Assembly: GCA_937625935.1 (NCBI GenBank)
Contig: OW569381.1
Location: 62,001 to 126,000 of the forward strand
DNA from: Tetramitus jugosus
Taxonomy: Eukaryota; Heterolobosea; Eutetramitea; Acrasida; Vahlkampfiidae
Length of the DNA: 64,000 nucleotides
Direction of reading: 5' to 3'
Both the position numbers and the translations under genes were made by a program. Below the pieces are notes generated by a model. That model did no database searches. It saw only the letters and a list, made by a program, of their open reading frames with translations, and was not told the origin of the DNA. Below, in pieces: positions 41,439 to 51,268 of this stretch. Position 1 is the stretch's first letter. Each line of letters begins with the position of its first letter.

Positions 41439-42845
41439 ATGATCCCAAGAACAACAAGCAATCACAACAACCAGAGGAGACGACACGATCACAATCGTAT
41501 TCAACCCATTGACCACAACAATTTCGAACAACAACAACGACAACGTAGAATTCCCATCTCTGACAATCCAAATTTTTCATCTCACACACGAAACAGGAAC
41601 AACAACAACAATATCATCAACCATCGCAACACGAACAACAGTTATGGTGGATTATTGTACAATGCAACTACTTCTCTACTCGGTCAATACATGTTACCTG
41701 TAGCCGTAACATCATCACCCATCGTATCCACTCTTGCACTGACTGCCTTTCGACAATTGGTCAAAAATATAAATATGGCTGATGCGAAATTTGGCGCCAA
41801 ATGCTATGAAATTGTAAAATTATCCAATGACAATGATATCACTGAATCAACACAAGAACAACAAGAACAACAGAAGCAAAAACCATTCGTAACGAGTACA
41901 GTGCGTAAAACAATTGATTTGAACAATGATGAAAAGATTGAAATTAGTGCCATTACCGATCAATTACTCGCTTCTTCTTCAACAACAAACAAGAGTGGTA
42001 GTAGTGATCAACAGCAAACGAGTAAAGTGTATCGATGTACTGCAGATCGTATACCAGTGACTCTGCTCATTGAACTCTCGTTTGTCTGTTCTGTGCAGAG
42101 CATTGTTTTGCAGAGTGATCAATTTGTGCCTCAAAAATTGATTATTCAATTGTCGGAGAATGGATACTCCCAATCGTTTCGAACGGTCAAGGTGATGAAT
42201 CAGGCCATGAGAAAAGGAAAACCCTATCGCATTGATTTTCCAGAACCCATCAGAGCCAAATGGATTCGATTGATTGTAACAGAGGGAAGAGCAAAATCGG
42301 GTGCAAGCAGTGGTGGACGTGGATGGTTGACTCGATCGAATCAAGAGGAAAAGGGTAGCAACAACAAGCAGAAACCATTTGGTAGTTTTACACTCAAGAG
42401 TGTTCAAGTGTATGGTCCACCAGTACTCGAAGCAGATAATTTGAGTAATTTGATGGCAGTAGAGCCATTTGCTTCATGGCTCAAAAAATGGAATATTGGT
42501 AGTGCGTTTGGTGTCGGAGGAAACGGTGCAGTGGATGCTGATGTAAACTCTGAAGATGAGAGCAGTGGTGATGATGAAAGTGAAAGAGAAGAAGAAAATG
42601 ATAAAGCTGATGCAAGCAAGAATGGGAACGAACAACAGTCAACACAAAATGATGAGATCAGTTCGGACACATCATCCATACAGTTTGAAGAATTGGATTC
42701 AGATGATGAAGGAGATCAGGGCAGTGGTGAACAGCAGTCACCTGTTCATGGCTTTGCAGGTCAAACCAAACATGTTGATGAGGCATCTGTTTCATCAACT
42801 GCTCGATCACAGAGAGATTCACATTTTCTTAGATCGAAGTTGTAA
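41439..42845 (+). CDS. Galactose-binding-like (discoidin/F5-8C-type) domain protein
   Basis: 468 residues from the ATG at 41439. An R/N/H/Q-rich N-terminus (1-70) precedes a short hydrophobic helix. Residues about 105-330 look like a jelly-roll: FGAKCYEIVKLSND, a Q-rich insertion, then IPVTLLIELSFVCSVQSIVLQSDQFVPQ, SQSFRTVKVM, IDFPEPIRAKWIRLIVTEG and SFTLKSVQVYGPP, the strand order of discoidin, SUN or XRCC1-N modules. The C-terminal 120 residues are acidic. The partner or ligand cannot be deduced. A later in-frame ATG (41776) exists, but the long N-terminus has the same low-complexity style as neighbouring genes. Confidence 0.62.
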   Translation: MIPRTTSNHNNQRRRHDHNRIQPIDHNNFEQQQRQRRIPISDNPNFSSHTRNRNNNNNIINHRNTNNSYGGLLYNATTSLLGQYMLPVAVTSSPIVSTLALTAFRQLVKNINMADAKFGAKCYEIVKLSNDNDITESTQEQQEQQKQKPFVTSTVRKTIDLNNDEKIEISAITDQLLASSSTTNKSGSSDQQQTSKVYRCTADRIPVTLLIELSFVCSVQSIVLQSDQFVPQKLIIQLSENGYSQSFRTVKVMNQAMRKGKPYRIDFPEPIRAKWIRLIVTEGRAKSGASSGGRGWLTRSNQEEKGSNNKQKPFGSFTLKSVQVYGPPVLEADNLSNLMAVEPFASWLKKWNIGSAFGVGGNGAVDADVNSEDESSGDDESEREEENDKADASKNGNEQQSTQNDEISSDTSSIQFEELDSDDEGDQGSGEQQSPVHGFAGQTKHVDEASVSSTARSQRDSHFLRSKL

Positions 42846-42896
42846 AATTTACAAGTTGGATTAGAAATACAGTGCCAAGCAAGGCATCCAGATCAT

Positions 42897-44395
42897 TCAG
42901 TGGTGATGATGATGGTGCTTGTGAGCTTTTTCAATGCCCATGGTTCGTTTCAACACCTCAAATGAGGCATAGAGAATACCATGTGCAGGGACCGACTTGA
43001 GGAAAGATGGATTCTTGATGATCAATCTAGCCTTGATCGTATGCAAAGGATAGAATACAAATTGTGACAGAGTGGAAGAAGTCATACCAGCTACCATTAG
43101 TCCAACCACATTGTTTTGATCAGGTTCTGGATCCTCGCCCACAATCAGTCGCTTGCATGTCTCATAGGCCATCAGATTGAAACCAGAATGAGGAATAGTC
43201 GAGGCCAAGGAAACAGATAAACCGCGGTAGAACGGAAAGAACTTACCTTCGTTCTTCACGATATCTGAGACGAGTTGAGTTACTGAAACTGTAGAGTGTG
43301 ATGCAGACAATCGAGTTTTGATCACTTCTAATGGGAAGAAGCAACTATGGGCAGCAACACCAGCAGATGCACCAGCCACGAACAGCTGGAACGATGTCAA
43401 GTCACTATCATTTTCGCTGAACGTTCTCTTGACAGCCTCGAACGTTAAGAATTTCACAGCCGTTTCGGGACTATCCAAATTCAATTCGATGATTAGTACT
43501 AAGAGATCACATTCACAATAATTTAAATATTCACATACGCAATTTTCAAACAATTCACTCCATTTCCTCTCCATAGTCCCTTGATTCCACCATCTCTGTA
43601 CATGGTTCTCAATCCTTCAACAATGGTAGGTGATTTTCCGGTATTGATCTGGAACAAAATCTTCAGTCTTTCTAATGGAGCTGTACCAGTTCTCGATGCA
43701 GCACCTGCGATCGCACCAGCAGTCAAATGAATGAGTGCTTTTGTGCCCTTGCTTTGCGGAGGAGGAGGTGGAACACCATCGTCGATATCGAACACTGCTG
43801 CCTCCTTCCAATACTCCAACAATGAGTGCACATTAGCAATAGGTATCATCATCAACAACTCACTCCATTCTTCAAAGTCAATACCACCAGACTGATTTCT
43901 GTCCAACAATCTGACCAATCTGTTCACATTTCTCTCATCAGTCTGATCCATCATACCCATCTTCTCCAGCATTCTCTTCACTTCAGAAGCATCAATCAAA
44001 CCATCTCCATTCTCATCAAACTCTGCAAACAACTGATACAACTGCTTGTACTTGTTCACCACAAAGATTCTAAACTCATCGTACGAAATGTTGTGAATCT
44101 CTTCTGTTGGTGTCACTGCCGTCGTAGCAGGATGACGATGATTATGGTTCGATGCTGTTCCAACCACCTTGATACTCTCCATGACATCACGAACATACTT
44201 TTCACTACTGGGCAAACCCAATCGAAACAATGCCTTTTGTACCTCTGCACTCGTCAATTGTCCATCCTTGTCCAGATCCAGTTTATTGAACAGTTCGTGC
44301 AACACTTTTTCATCAATGGTAGAGTTGGGAACGATTGCATGATTCTTGTCAGTTGTAGTCAGTATGGGAACAACTTTTTCGTTGGTCTCTGTCAT
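42897..44395 (-). CDS. EF-hand mitochondrial carrier (SCaMC/APC type), two exons
   Basis: Calcium-regulated ATP-Mg/phosphate-type carrier of the mitochondrial inner membrane. Exon 1 is 44395-43539, exon 2 is 43470-42897; the 68-bp intron (gtatgtg..tggatag) joins CLKIA to PETAVKF, the conserved motif after the first repeat. 476 residues. EF loops at D40-E51, D127-E138 and D165-E176. Carrier repeats carry PLERLKILFQ, PLEVIKTRLSAS and PLHTIKARLI. The third repeat is short: only about ten residues separate KARLI from FLKSVPAHGI, so the matrix helix and its loop are missing, and the usual acidic residue of the signature is histidine. The protein ends in six histidines. Confidence 0.88.
43471..43538 (-). 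other. Intron of the EF-hand carrier gene
   Basis: 68-bp GT-AG intron. TACTAATC, close to the consensus branch point TACTAAC, occurs about 28 nt before the acceptor. Confidence 0.9.
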
Positions 44396-44589
44396 TGATT
44401 TGTTACTATTGTTATCTTCTGGGTGGTTTTTCAGATCTCGCGTTCTTTGTTATCCTGAAAAAAGTGGTTCTTGACGAGAGGTTGATTTCTCCTCTCTCGA
44501 TCTTCTGGATCAAGAACAAAGCTTCGTTCGAGAAGAGATCATTTCGCATCAAAATCATCAGAGAGAAATAAAAATATTGAGAGCGAGAG

Positions 44590-47253
44590 ATGAGAAGAGC
44601 AACAACAGGATCCATGATGATCAAATCCACCAACCGAACAAGAGCATGTGCTACTCTCTTCTCCTCACTCCCATCACATCATCATCTTTCTCATGTTTGT
44701 CACTATCATAACAGAAAAAGCATGCTTGATCATGATTTTACTATCAACATCAACAACAACAAGACCAATCAACAAAAACATGCATTGTTCAACTCTAGAC
44801 TCAATCAATATCATCACAATCACAACAATCTACAACAACTACATGCTGAAAAACAAGAACATAAAAAAGTCAATGGACATTTACAAGATGAATTCATGCA
44901 TCAATTCATATGGAGTCACTGTGATTTTTTGATACGTGAAGCTCACACCATCCTAACTCTCACTACTCCTTCCACTACTACTACTGCTCTTCACACGAAT
45001 GATGATGATAATGATACGATGATTTGTAAGAAAATAGCACGGGGATCGAATCTTGTCACTGCTGCATTCAACCATCACGATCATCATCATCATGGTCAAA
45101 AGAGTGGTATGAGCAATGATTTGTTGATTGCTTCTTCGTCGAGTGCCATTATGATTCCTCAGTTCACAGATCGATTTCAAATGTTGTTTAGTGTGATTGA
45201 TTGTGTGATTCGATTGACTAGTTGGAATGAGAGACAAGTGTTGAACATGAGTCATTCATTATTGTTTGATAATGATAATGATAATGATGATGAGAAGAGA
45301 AACATGAAGAGTAGTCATGGTAGTCATGGATGGTTCAAGGATTATGAAAATTTGTTTTGTCATGTGGCAAAGGGTGATGTGTTCTATGATGATTCACTGT
45401 TGTTGGGCAAGGATATATCGTCTTCTACAGCAGTATCGGATGACGCCATTTCGAGGGACCAGATAACAAGAGACAAACAACAATTGATGTTTCAGAGGTT
45501 TATGAGACGGCAGATGAATCATGCCATGAATAATGGATTGGGAAGTGGAGGCGGATGGAAGAAGGAGATTCAGAGAATGTACAAGTTGCGTGGACCGAGT
45601 GTCATGGCACACTTGAAGCAGCAGTTTCAAATGGTAATTCAAGTTTTGAGCAGAATGGAGACTGCTGTGCCATCGTACTGTCACGAAACACAACAAGTGG
45701 TTTATTTGGATGCGAGAATTGTGGCTGCTTTTGTCGACTTGATTCTAGAGTCTGAAGTGTTTGCGAATCATGGGGCCATTATTGAAAAGTGTGATCGTTT
45801 GATGAGCTTGATTAAAGAAGTGAAGAAGAATGAGAGACACGGTGCAGCGAAACGAGTAGTTGATTATTATTTGATTGAGCGATTGTCTGTTGCGTTGAAG
45901 CGCGAAAGAGAGATATCGGATCGTTTGGACGAGCTGAGTCCAATGTTGGATGCACAGGGTGAGAATGACGTCGTAGATGATGTCTTGAAAGGGAAGATGG
46001 AAGATCTGACAAATCTTGTTCAATCATATATTCATCAAGAACCGATCATACCTCTTTATTATTCCTTGAGAAGAGTACTCACTTTGCAAATGTCATGGAA
46101 TACAGAACAACAAGCAAAACAAATGAAGAAGGATTGTGATACTCTGATTGATCGATTGGGACAAAAGGGTGACGTGGATGCTTATATTGATCGAGCAATA
46201 GCGTTGGCAGAGATGAAACGATATGATGAAGCTGAGCGGGATTGTCTCACTGCATTGTCTTTGAACCCTGTTTTACCTGACGTGTACTTTTATCTCGTGT
46301 CGTTTGATCTGATTCGAGGCCACTTTATCAATGGTCTTTTGTTGGTCAATGAGGCAATATTTGCACTACAGCACCTTTTACATAGCAGACCAGGTTACAT
46401 TGAAATGTTGGAAGAGTTTAAAACAGAGTGCTTAAGTATTTGCAAGGAAGGCATCAAAAATCATTCGCTGTACGAAATTATATTGAATTTGATCGAGTGT
46501 AGAGTGTTGCTCGTTACAACGCCGATTGTTGATTCGGAGCAGTTTTGTCATCTGTTCGAACGATTGATCGATCACTGTCGAGTCAAAATCATGTCTCAAT
46601 TCCCGAACAACATTGAACTCATCTGTGCAGTTCACATGTTGAACGTCATGTATGAAGTCCAGGTTCTGCGGAAAACAACCGACGTGTTTCATAAGCTGAT
46701 GCACATCCAATCATTGATGCCGAATCATCCAGGTGTGCAACACTTTATCGGTGTTACATACTTTCATGCCTATGGCTGCTTGGTCGATAATGAAGAATAT
46801 TACGCAGAGGCTTACATGTTGTTGGAACAATCGTCCAACTCTTTCAACAAAGCTCTCTCATTGTCCCAGAATCAACCTGTAAAGAAGTACAGGTTCACAC
46901 CTTACCGTACAATGTCAAGTTTAGCAGCTGTTACGGCATACATGGAACAGGAGAATGATGCGTATCGTATCCGAGTTTGTACAGATGCCCTGGAGAAGCT
47001 CAAGGATCAACCAAACAATTTGGCTGTATCAAAATTGTTGATGTATCGATCGTCTTTTGCTGAGCATGGTGGTCTCTACATGGAAGCACTCAAAGACCTG
47101 GACAAGATTCTAGTCTACAATCCATTCAATGTGAATGCACTTCGCAGGCGAAGAGACTTGCTAAACAGGCTGAATATCCGTCCAGAGATTGCTCAAGAGG
47201 ATGACCGCCTCATCTCCATTCTCGTCCAGGAATCCAATGCCATTATTGAATAA
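44590..47253 (+). CDS. Large helical protein with TPR motifs, presequence-like N-terminus
   Basis: 887 residues. The first 55 residues are basic/hydroxylated (MRRATTGSMMIKSTNRTRACATLF) and could target mitochondria. N/H-rich and D/N-rich insertions lie near 60-100, 140-155 and 225-245. The rest is helical. TPR motifs are clear near 535-570 (VDAYIDRAIALAEMKRYDEAERDCLTALSLNP) and near 845-880 (YMEALKDLDKILVYNPFNVNAL). No catalytic motif is visible. I do not recognise a family beyond TPR. Divergent from the carrier gene over 194 bp. Confidence 0.68.
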   Translation: MRRATTGSMMIKSTNRTRACATLFSSLPSHHHLSHVCHYHNRKSMLDHDFTININNNKTNQQKHALFNSRLNQYHHNHNNLQQLHAEKQEHKKVNGHLQDEFMHQFIWSHCDFLIREAHTILTLTTPSTTTTALHTNDDDNDTMICKKIARGSNLVTAAFNHHDHHHHGQKSGMSNDLLIASSSSAIMIPQFTDRFQMLFSVIDCVIRLTSWNERQVLNMSHSLLFDNDNDNDDEKRNMKSSHGSHGWFKDYENLFCHVAKGDVFYDDSLLLGKDISSSTAVSDDAISRDQITRDKQQLMFQRFMRRQMNHAMNNGLGSGGGWKKEIQRMYKLRGPSVMAHLKQQFQMVIQVLSRMETAVPSYCHETQQVVYLDARIVAAFVDLILESEVFANHGAIIEKCDRLMSLIKEVKKNERHGAAKRVVDYYLIERLSVALKREREISDRLDELSPMLDAQGENDVVDDVLKGKMEDLTNLVQSYIHQEPIIPLYYSLRRVLTLQMSWNTEQQAKQMKKDCDTLIDRLGQKGDVDAYIDRAIALAEMKRYDEAERDCLTALSLNPVLPDVYFYLVSFDLIRGHFINGLLLVNEAIFALQHLLHSRPGYIEMLEEFKTECLSICKEGIKNHSLYEIILNLIECRVLLVTTPIVDSEQFCHLFERLIDHCRVKIMSQFPNNIELICAVHMLNVMYEVQVLRKTTDVFHKLMHIQSLMPNHPGVQHFIGVTYFHAYGCLVDNEEYYAEAYMLLEQSSNSFNKALSLSQNQPVKKYRFTPYRTMSSLAAVTAYMEQENDAYRIRVCTDALEKLKDQPNNLAVSKLLMYRSSFAEHGGLYMEALKDLDKILVYNPFNVNALRRRRDLLNRLNIRPEIAQEDDRLISILVQESNAIIE

Positions 47254-47370
47254 GTTGATCCGTAAAACAACACGTTTCCTTCAGATCAGACACCGTCTTC
47301 GAAACTGAAAAGAAACACCCAGATCACACCAAAAAAAAGAAATCATTTCAATTTTCATGCAGATCTGACC

Positions 47371-48417
47371 ATGAACTACAAACAGATGGATGAATTGCCA
47401 AACGATATACTCGTTTCCATACTATCGTATCTTCCCGCTCACACCATTATCAACTGTTGTGGTGGTGTCTCTGTTCGGTGGCACCAATTGATTCATTATG
47501 GCGCGATTGAACCTAATGGGCAACAAAAGGACAATGTTGGTGAAGGCTATCACTTTCATTCGGATTGGTTGTGGGAGGATATATTTATGGCACGATGGAT
47601 GAAAAATCAACTGTCGACAACTGCAACTACGACTGCTCCCTCAGCAACAACAACACCACTGGTTGAAAGTGAACAAGTGACCCGTGATCTTTGTTGGAAG
47701 GAGAAATTTGAGGTACAGTTGGCTCATTTGTACACTTGTAGAGTATGTCATGAACGTAGATCGCTCAATGATAGGATACGGGAGCATACTGTGGTTCACC
47801 CTTGCGAATGCCCTGGTTTCGTTGATCAAAGTTGTTTGGATCAAAGTGAGCGAAGTGGATTCGGTATCTTTCGTATGCCGTACAAGTACTGTAGTGCATG
47901 CAAGTCGTTTTATTGCTTGGAACGATCAAAGGATACTATTGTTCATCCTGCATTGTCCTCAATGGTTCAATTGAGTGTGGAACTAAGTTTATTGTTTGCG
48001 CTATATGTATTTGTTTGTTGGATGAGTTGGTGGTTGCTAGGAAAACCCTTGCTATTGGTGAATGCACCGAGTGAGAGCTCATACTTGGACAAGTTGACGA
48101 TGTACTCGCATGCCGCATCGATCATGGGGTTCTTCTTGTTTTGTGTCATTGTTATACTGTTGGATGTTGCAATAGTCTTATCTGGGAATGTAACAACCAA
48201 TTCATTTTCCGATCTGTTATTCAATTGGCAAGACAGTGATCAGGACTTGTTTACGGTCGCTCCTGGTGACCACTACTCCTTTGTTGGTTACACAATGATG
48301 GTAGTGGCTGTTTGTACCGTATTGAGCATTATCACCTATCGAAACACTGTAACGTACAACAGACGAATGACGCGCTACTATCAAGCCAAGGATTCTCAAC
48401 ACAGTCTCATAAATTGA
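47371..48417 (+). CDS. F-box plus RING-CH-like zinc finger plus two TM segments
   Basis: 348 residues. A canonical F-box at 7-45 (LPNDILVSILSYLPAHTIINCCGGVSVRWHQLI). A cysteine cluster at about 124-178 has the spacing of a RING-CH (MARCH) finger at both ends: CRVC, later CEC and CSAC. The middle ligand that should be histidine is absent and the CEC-to-C distance is short, so it is degenerate or a different zinc fold. Two hydrophobic segments lie near 205-225 and 255-280, with a third near 308-325. MARCH proteins are membrane E3 ligases and F-box proteins are SCF adaptors; both in one chain suggests a membrane-bound ubiquitin-ligase component. Confidence 0.7.
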   Translation: MNYKQMDELPNDILVSILSYLPAHTIINCCGGVSVRWHQLIHYGAIEPNGQQKDNVGEGYHFHSDWLWEDIFMARWMKNQLSTTATTTAPSATTTPLVESEQVTRDLCWKEKFEVQLAHLYTCRVCHERRSLNDRIREHTVVHPCECPGFVDQSCLDQSERSGFGIFRMPYKYCSACKSFYCLERSKDTIVHPALSSMVQLSVELSLLFALYVFVCWMSWWLLGKPLLLVNAPSESSYLDKLTMYSHAASIMGFFLFCVIVILLDVAIVLSGNVTTNSFSDLLFNWQDSDQDLFTVAPGDHYSFVGYTMMVVAVCTVLSIITYRNTVTYNRRMTRYYQAKDSQHSLIN

Positions 48418-48513
48418 GTTTGTTCATAACAACTTTTGTAAATGTTCGTCTTTAACATTTACAAAATGAATTAGCCACATAAAGAAGACTCCCCTTTGAA
48501 CCAAAACTCAGTA

Positions 48514-48586
48514 CTCCTCCAGTTGGGCTCGAACCAACGACCTGCAGGTTAACAGCCTGACGCTCTACCAACTGAGCCATGGAGGA
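48514..48586 (-). tRNA. tRNA-Asn(GTT)
   Basis: 73 nt on the minus strand. Acceptor TCCTCCA/TGGAGGA fully paired, D arm GCTCAGTTGGTAGAGC, anticodon loop CTGTTAA (GTT), T arm GTTGG-TTCGAGC-CCAAC. A TTTT terminator lies downstream. No intron. The first retroelement starts 31 bp upstream of its 5' end, in the opposite direction. Confidence 0.95.
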
Positions 48587-48659
48587 CACATTTCTGTGAC
48601 ATCAGCAAAAAAAGATAGGGTTCTACTTGCCTAAAAAACGCAGAAAAAAACGGAATCAC

Positions 48660-49808
48660 ATGTCTGGTGATTCAACAAATTTGGTGAAGGAATACGGCAA
48701 CAGCCGTTACGCAGTGTGGACCACTGCACGGAAAGGCTCTAGGCCAAGTGACAGAGAGGTGGTCATTACTGGCAACGGTAATGGTGTCTCTCAGTCATCT
48801 TTGGCAAGAAAGATAGGAGCGGAGTTTGGTGACTGGCTCAACCGAGTCCAGGTCATCAAGAGGAAAGGCCAGCAACGCTTTGTTGCATGGGTGACGGTCA
48901 AAGGCGACCGCATCTATGACTTTGTTGAGTTGTTCAACAAAGAGAGGAGGATTGGCAACAGCACTGCTGCACCCAAGCGCAGTGTTGATTGTACAAGAAA
49001 GGTGGTCGTCCATGGCATGAAGAACATGTCAGTGGACGACATCAAGAAGCTACTGGGACCTGAGAAGGTTGCCAGTGTGCTCAAGAAGCGTGACACTGCT
49101 TTCGTGGTCATGGGTGATGAAACCTATGCACGAGCAGTGCTCAGCGGAGAGAACAAGGTAAAGGCCACGGTCACTCGATACGTCGAGAGACCACATGATC
49201 CTCTCAAGGCTGTCAACAGGAGGTTGACGAAGATGTACGAGGAGCTGCTGACGGTGGTTGACGCACTGCGTCTACAGGTCACAGAACTCACCAAGGAATT
49301 GACAAAGACAAAGGGTCAAGAGAGCAACAAACCGGTTCCGATACCGGAACCAGAAGTTGCACAAAGTACTGCTCCTGATCTAATGGAGGCAGAAGAACAA
49401 AGGAGTGCAACACCACTGCCAACAGTGCCTGTTGTACAGCTCAGCGCTGAAAATCGGCAAATCCTGGAGCAAGTGAATACCACTTCTCCAGTGTTTGCAA
49501 GAGTGAAGAAGGAAATTGCTGCATTGGCACTGGCTGCTGCACGCAAAAGGTATGGTTTGACTGAGGACGAACCAGTCATTGTGGATGTGGATGATGACTC
49601 CGAAAAGGAGATTCAGAGCCCACAACTCAATGACAACAAGAAGAGGAGTGCCAGGATCACACTGGGTGATCTGATGAGCAACAAGGCCCAAAACAAGAAA
49701 ACAACAACAGATGGCTCTGTGTCCATCGACGGTCCTACTACAAGGTTACGCTCTTTGATGAAGGGCATCAACCAAAACACTCACCAGAGTGATTCTTCCA
49801 ACCTGTAG
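48660..49808 (+). CDS. ORF1-like protein of element 1
   Basis: 382 residues from the ATG at 48660; a basic stretch encoded just upstream (KKRRKKRN) is in frame but lacks ATG. Domain order: first RRM-like unit at about 12-90 (REVVITGNGN, helix, WLNRVQVIKRKGQQRFVAWV, DRIYDFVELFN). A second RRM-like unit at about 110-180 (RKVVVHGMKN, DDIKKLLG, DTAFVVMGDETYARAVL). A coiled coil at about 185-235 (DPLKAVNRRLTKMYEELL), a P/E/S linker, an alanine-rich helix, an acidic VDVDDDSEKE and a basic tail (QLNDNKKRSARITLGDL). LINE ORF1 proteins commonly combine RRM and coiled-coil regions and bind element RNA. The RRM assignment is by strand/helix pattern only. Four diverged relatives follow within 8 kb. Confidence 0.75.
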   Translation: MSGDSTNLVKEYGNSRYAVWTTARKGSRPSDREVVITGNGNGVSQSSLARKIGAEFGDWLNRVQVIKRKGQQRFVAWVTVKGDRIYDFVELFNKERRIGNSTAAPKRSVDCTRKVVVHGMKNMSVDDIKKLLGPEKVASVLKKRDTAFVVMGDETYARAVLSGENKVKATVTRYVERPHDPLKAVNRRLTKMYEELLTVVDALRLQVTELTKELTKTKGQESNKPVPIPEPEVAQSTAPDLMEAEEQRSATPLPTVPVVQLSAENRQILEQVNTTSPVFARVKKEIAALALAAARKRYGLTEDEPVIVDVDDDSEKEIQSPQLNDNKKRSARITLGDLMSNKAQNKKTTTDGSVSIDGPTTRLRSLMKGINQNTHQSDSSNL

Positions 49809-49837
49809 GTGCACCGTCGGGGACAACAAGAGAAGAA

Positions 49838-49867
49838 GAGTGAATGACGCCCTACGGGTCGTCACTC
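49838..49867 (+). other. Hairpin after ORF1 of element 1
   Basis: Imperfect stem (GAGTG..ACG-CCC / GGG-T-CGT..CACTC) beginning 30 nt after the ORF1 stop, followed by ACAAAACA and AATAAA. Element 2 has a different-sequence hairpin in the same place. Confidence 0.55.
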
Positions 49868-49894
49868 ACAAAACAAGTCAATAAATGAGCAATC

Positions 49895-49914
49895 GTGTGC
49901 TTGCGCAAGCACAC
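49895..49914. repeat. Terminal palindrome of element 1
   Basis: A perfect 20-bp palindrome just before GGTTGTAT and the A-tract. As RNA it would be a stem of up to 8 bp with a GCGC loop. It occupies the place of the TGGTGC/GCACCA hairpin of element 2. Confidence 0.7.
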
Positions 49915-49980
49915 ATGGTTGTATGGAACAAAAAAAAAATAAAAAAAAAAAAGGGTTCTACTTGCCTTAAAAAAACGCCG

Positions 49981-51224
49981 ATGAAAAAACGAACACACAC
50001 CCCTGTTGTTCGTGAGTATGAGAATCCACGCTATGCTGTGTGGACCACAGCACCAAGAGGAACTGCACCAAGCAAGGAGGTCATCATCACTGGAAAGTGT
50101 GATGACTCTCCCAAGGCTGCCTTGGCCAAGAAGATTGGCTTGGATTTTGGTGATTTGCTCACCAGGGTTCAAGTCATCAAGAAGGGCCCTTCCCCAAGAG
50201 GTTTGTTGCGTGGGTAACTGTTGTTGATGACAACATTTACCCATTTGTTGAATCCTTCAACCACAACAAGAAGATGAGTGGCTGCAAGGCAGCACTCAAG
50301 CACAACGTAGATTGTGCCAAGAAGGTCGTCCTCCACGGTGTCAAAGGTAAGACGGAGGACGACATCAAGGCCATGCTTGGCACAACAAAGGTCAAGAACG
50401 TGCTCAAGAAGCACGACACTGCCTTTGTTGTGATGGAGTCCGAAACGTATGCCGAAGCTTTGCTTCGGAACGTTCAATCCATGCCAGTGGAGGTGGAAGC
50501 AAAGCGCTTCCTTCCACGCCCACGTGATCCCGTCAAGGCTGTCAGCAAGAGGCTGACCAAGATGTACCAAGAGCTACTGGCTGTGGTGGACGACCTGCGC
50601 CATCAAGTCAGTGTGTTAAGAGATATGGCTTCCGTCAACCGGATTCCCCTCGCATCCCCGTCCCCAAGGACGGAGCGAATCCCCGAATTCGAACCTTCGA
50701 CTCCGTCTACGACCGATGACTGGGAGTCGATCATGCCGGAGTCCCATCCCGCCACTCCAACTACGGTCAACCAAGAGCCAACCAACAACACCATTGATGA
50801 GGATGCTCGTAACAGAGCAATCCTCGAGCTAGTATTGAACACCTCCGAGGTGTTCAAGAAAGTCAAGAAAGAGATTGCTGCCCGAGCAATCATGGTGGAT
50901 CGTGCAAGAAGCACAACCACCGAAGAAGATCCAGTTGAGTTGGATCTCAGTAACCCCGACTGTGAGTTACAGAGTCCCCAACTCAACGAACACAAGAAGC
51001 GATCAGCACGTGTCACCGTTGGTGACACTGCTGTCAACAAGATCCCGGCCAGGTTGGCCAGTATCAAGTCAGGTGCTCTCCGTAGGTCCTACCAACTGGC
51101 TAGGACTACGGATCCATCTGACCTCACCAGTGGTGCTCCAGATGGTAGTGGAGGCCCTCGCAACGAATCCCTAAAGAAGGGATCAAAACAACATTCCAAG
51201 AAGAGAATGAATCCTGTTGCGTAG
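49981..51224 (+). pseudogene. ORF1-like gene of element 2, one frameshift
   Basis: About 410 codons from ATG 49981 to TAG 51224. The first frame (VREYENPRYAVWTTAPRG...LTRVQVIKKG) fails near 50195-50205, around CCCTTCCCC. The correct continuation (RFVAWVTVVDDNIYPFVESFN) is one base out of register, and from there the frame is clean to the end. Domain order copies element 1: two RRM-like units, coiled coil (DPVKAVSKRLTKMYQELL), P/T/S linker, acidic stretch, and basic QLNEHKKRSARVTVGD. A single indel in an otherwise intact frame points to recent activity or to an assembly error. Confidence 0.75.
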
Positions 51225-51268
51225 GCCTGCCACTCCACTGGGCAAGCACCACATCATGTTAGACAATT

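Larger units (their letters stand above)
48618..49952 (+). mobile_element. Element 1: ORF1-only LINE-like retroelement, intact ORF
   Basis: 1,335 bp from GGGTTCTACTTGCC to the end of an interrupted A-tract (49930-49952). It contains one intact ORF and a structured 3' end: an imperfect hairpin at 49838-49867, AATAAA at 49880, TGAGCAA, the palindrome GTGTGCTTGCGCAAGCACAC at 49895-49914, GGTTGTAT and poly(A). There is no reverse transcriptase. The 5' start sequence recurs at 49953, directly after the A-tract. Base composition is visibly more GC-rich than the flanking host genes. Confidence 0.75.

Noticed and set aside
41791-41800. TTGGCGCCAA inside the discoidin-like coding region as a promoter
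   Set aside because: It codes for F-G-A-K in the middle of a conserved-looking segment; counted in the motif tally but not annotated as a regulatory site.
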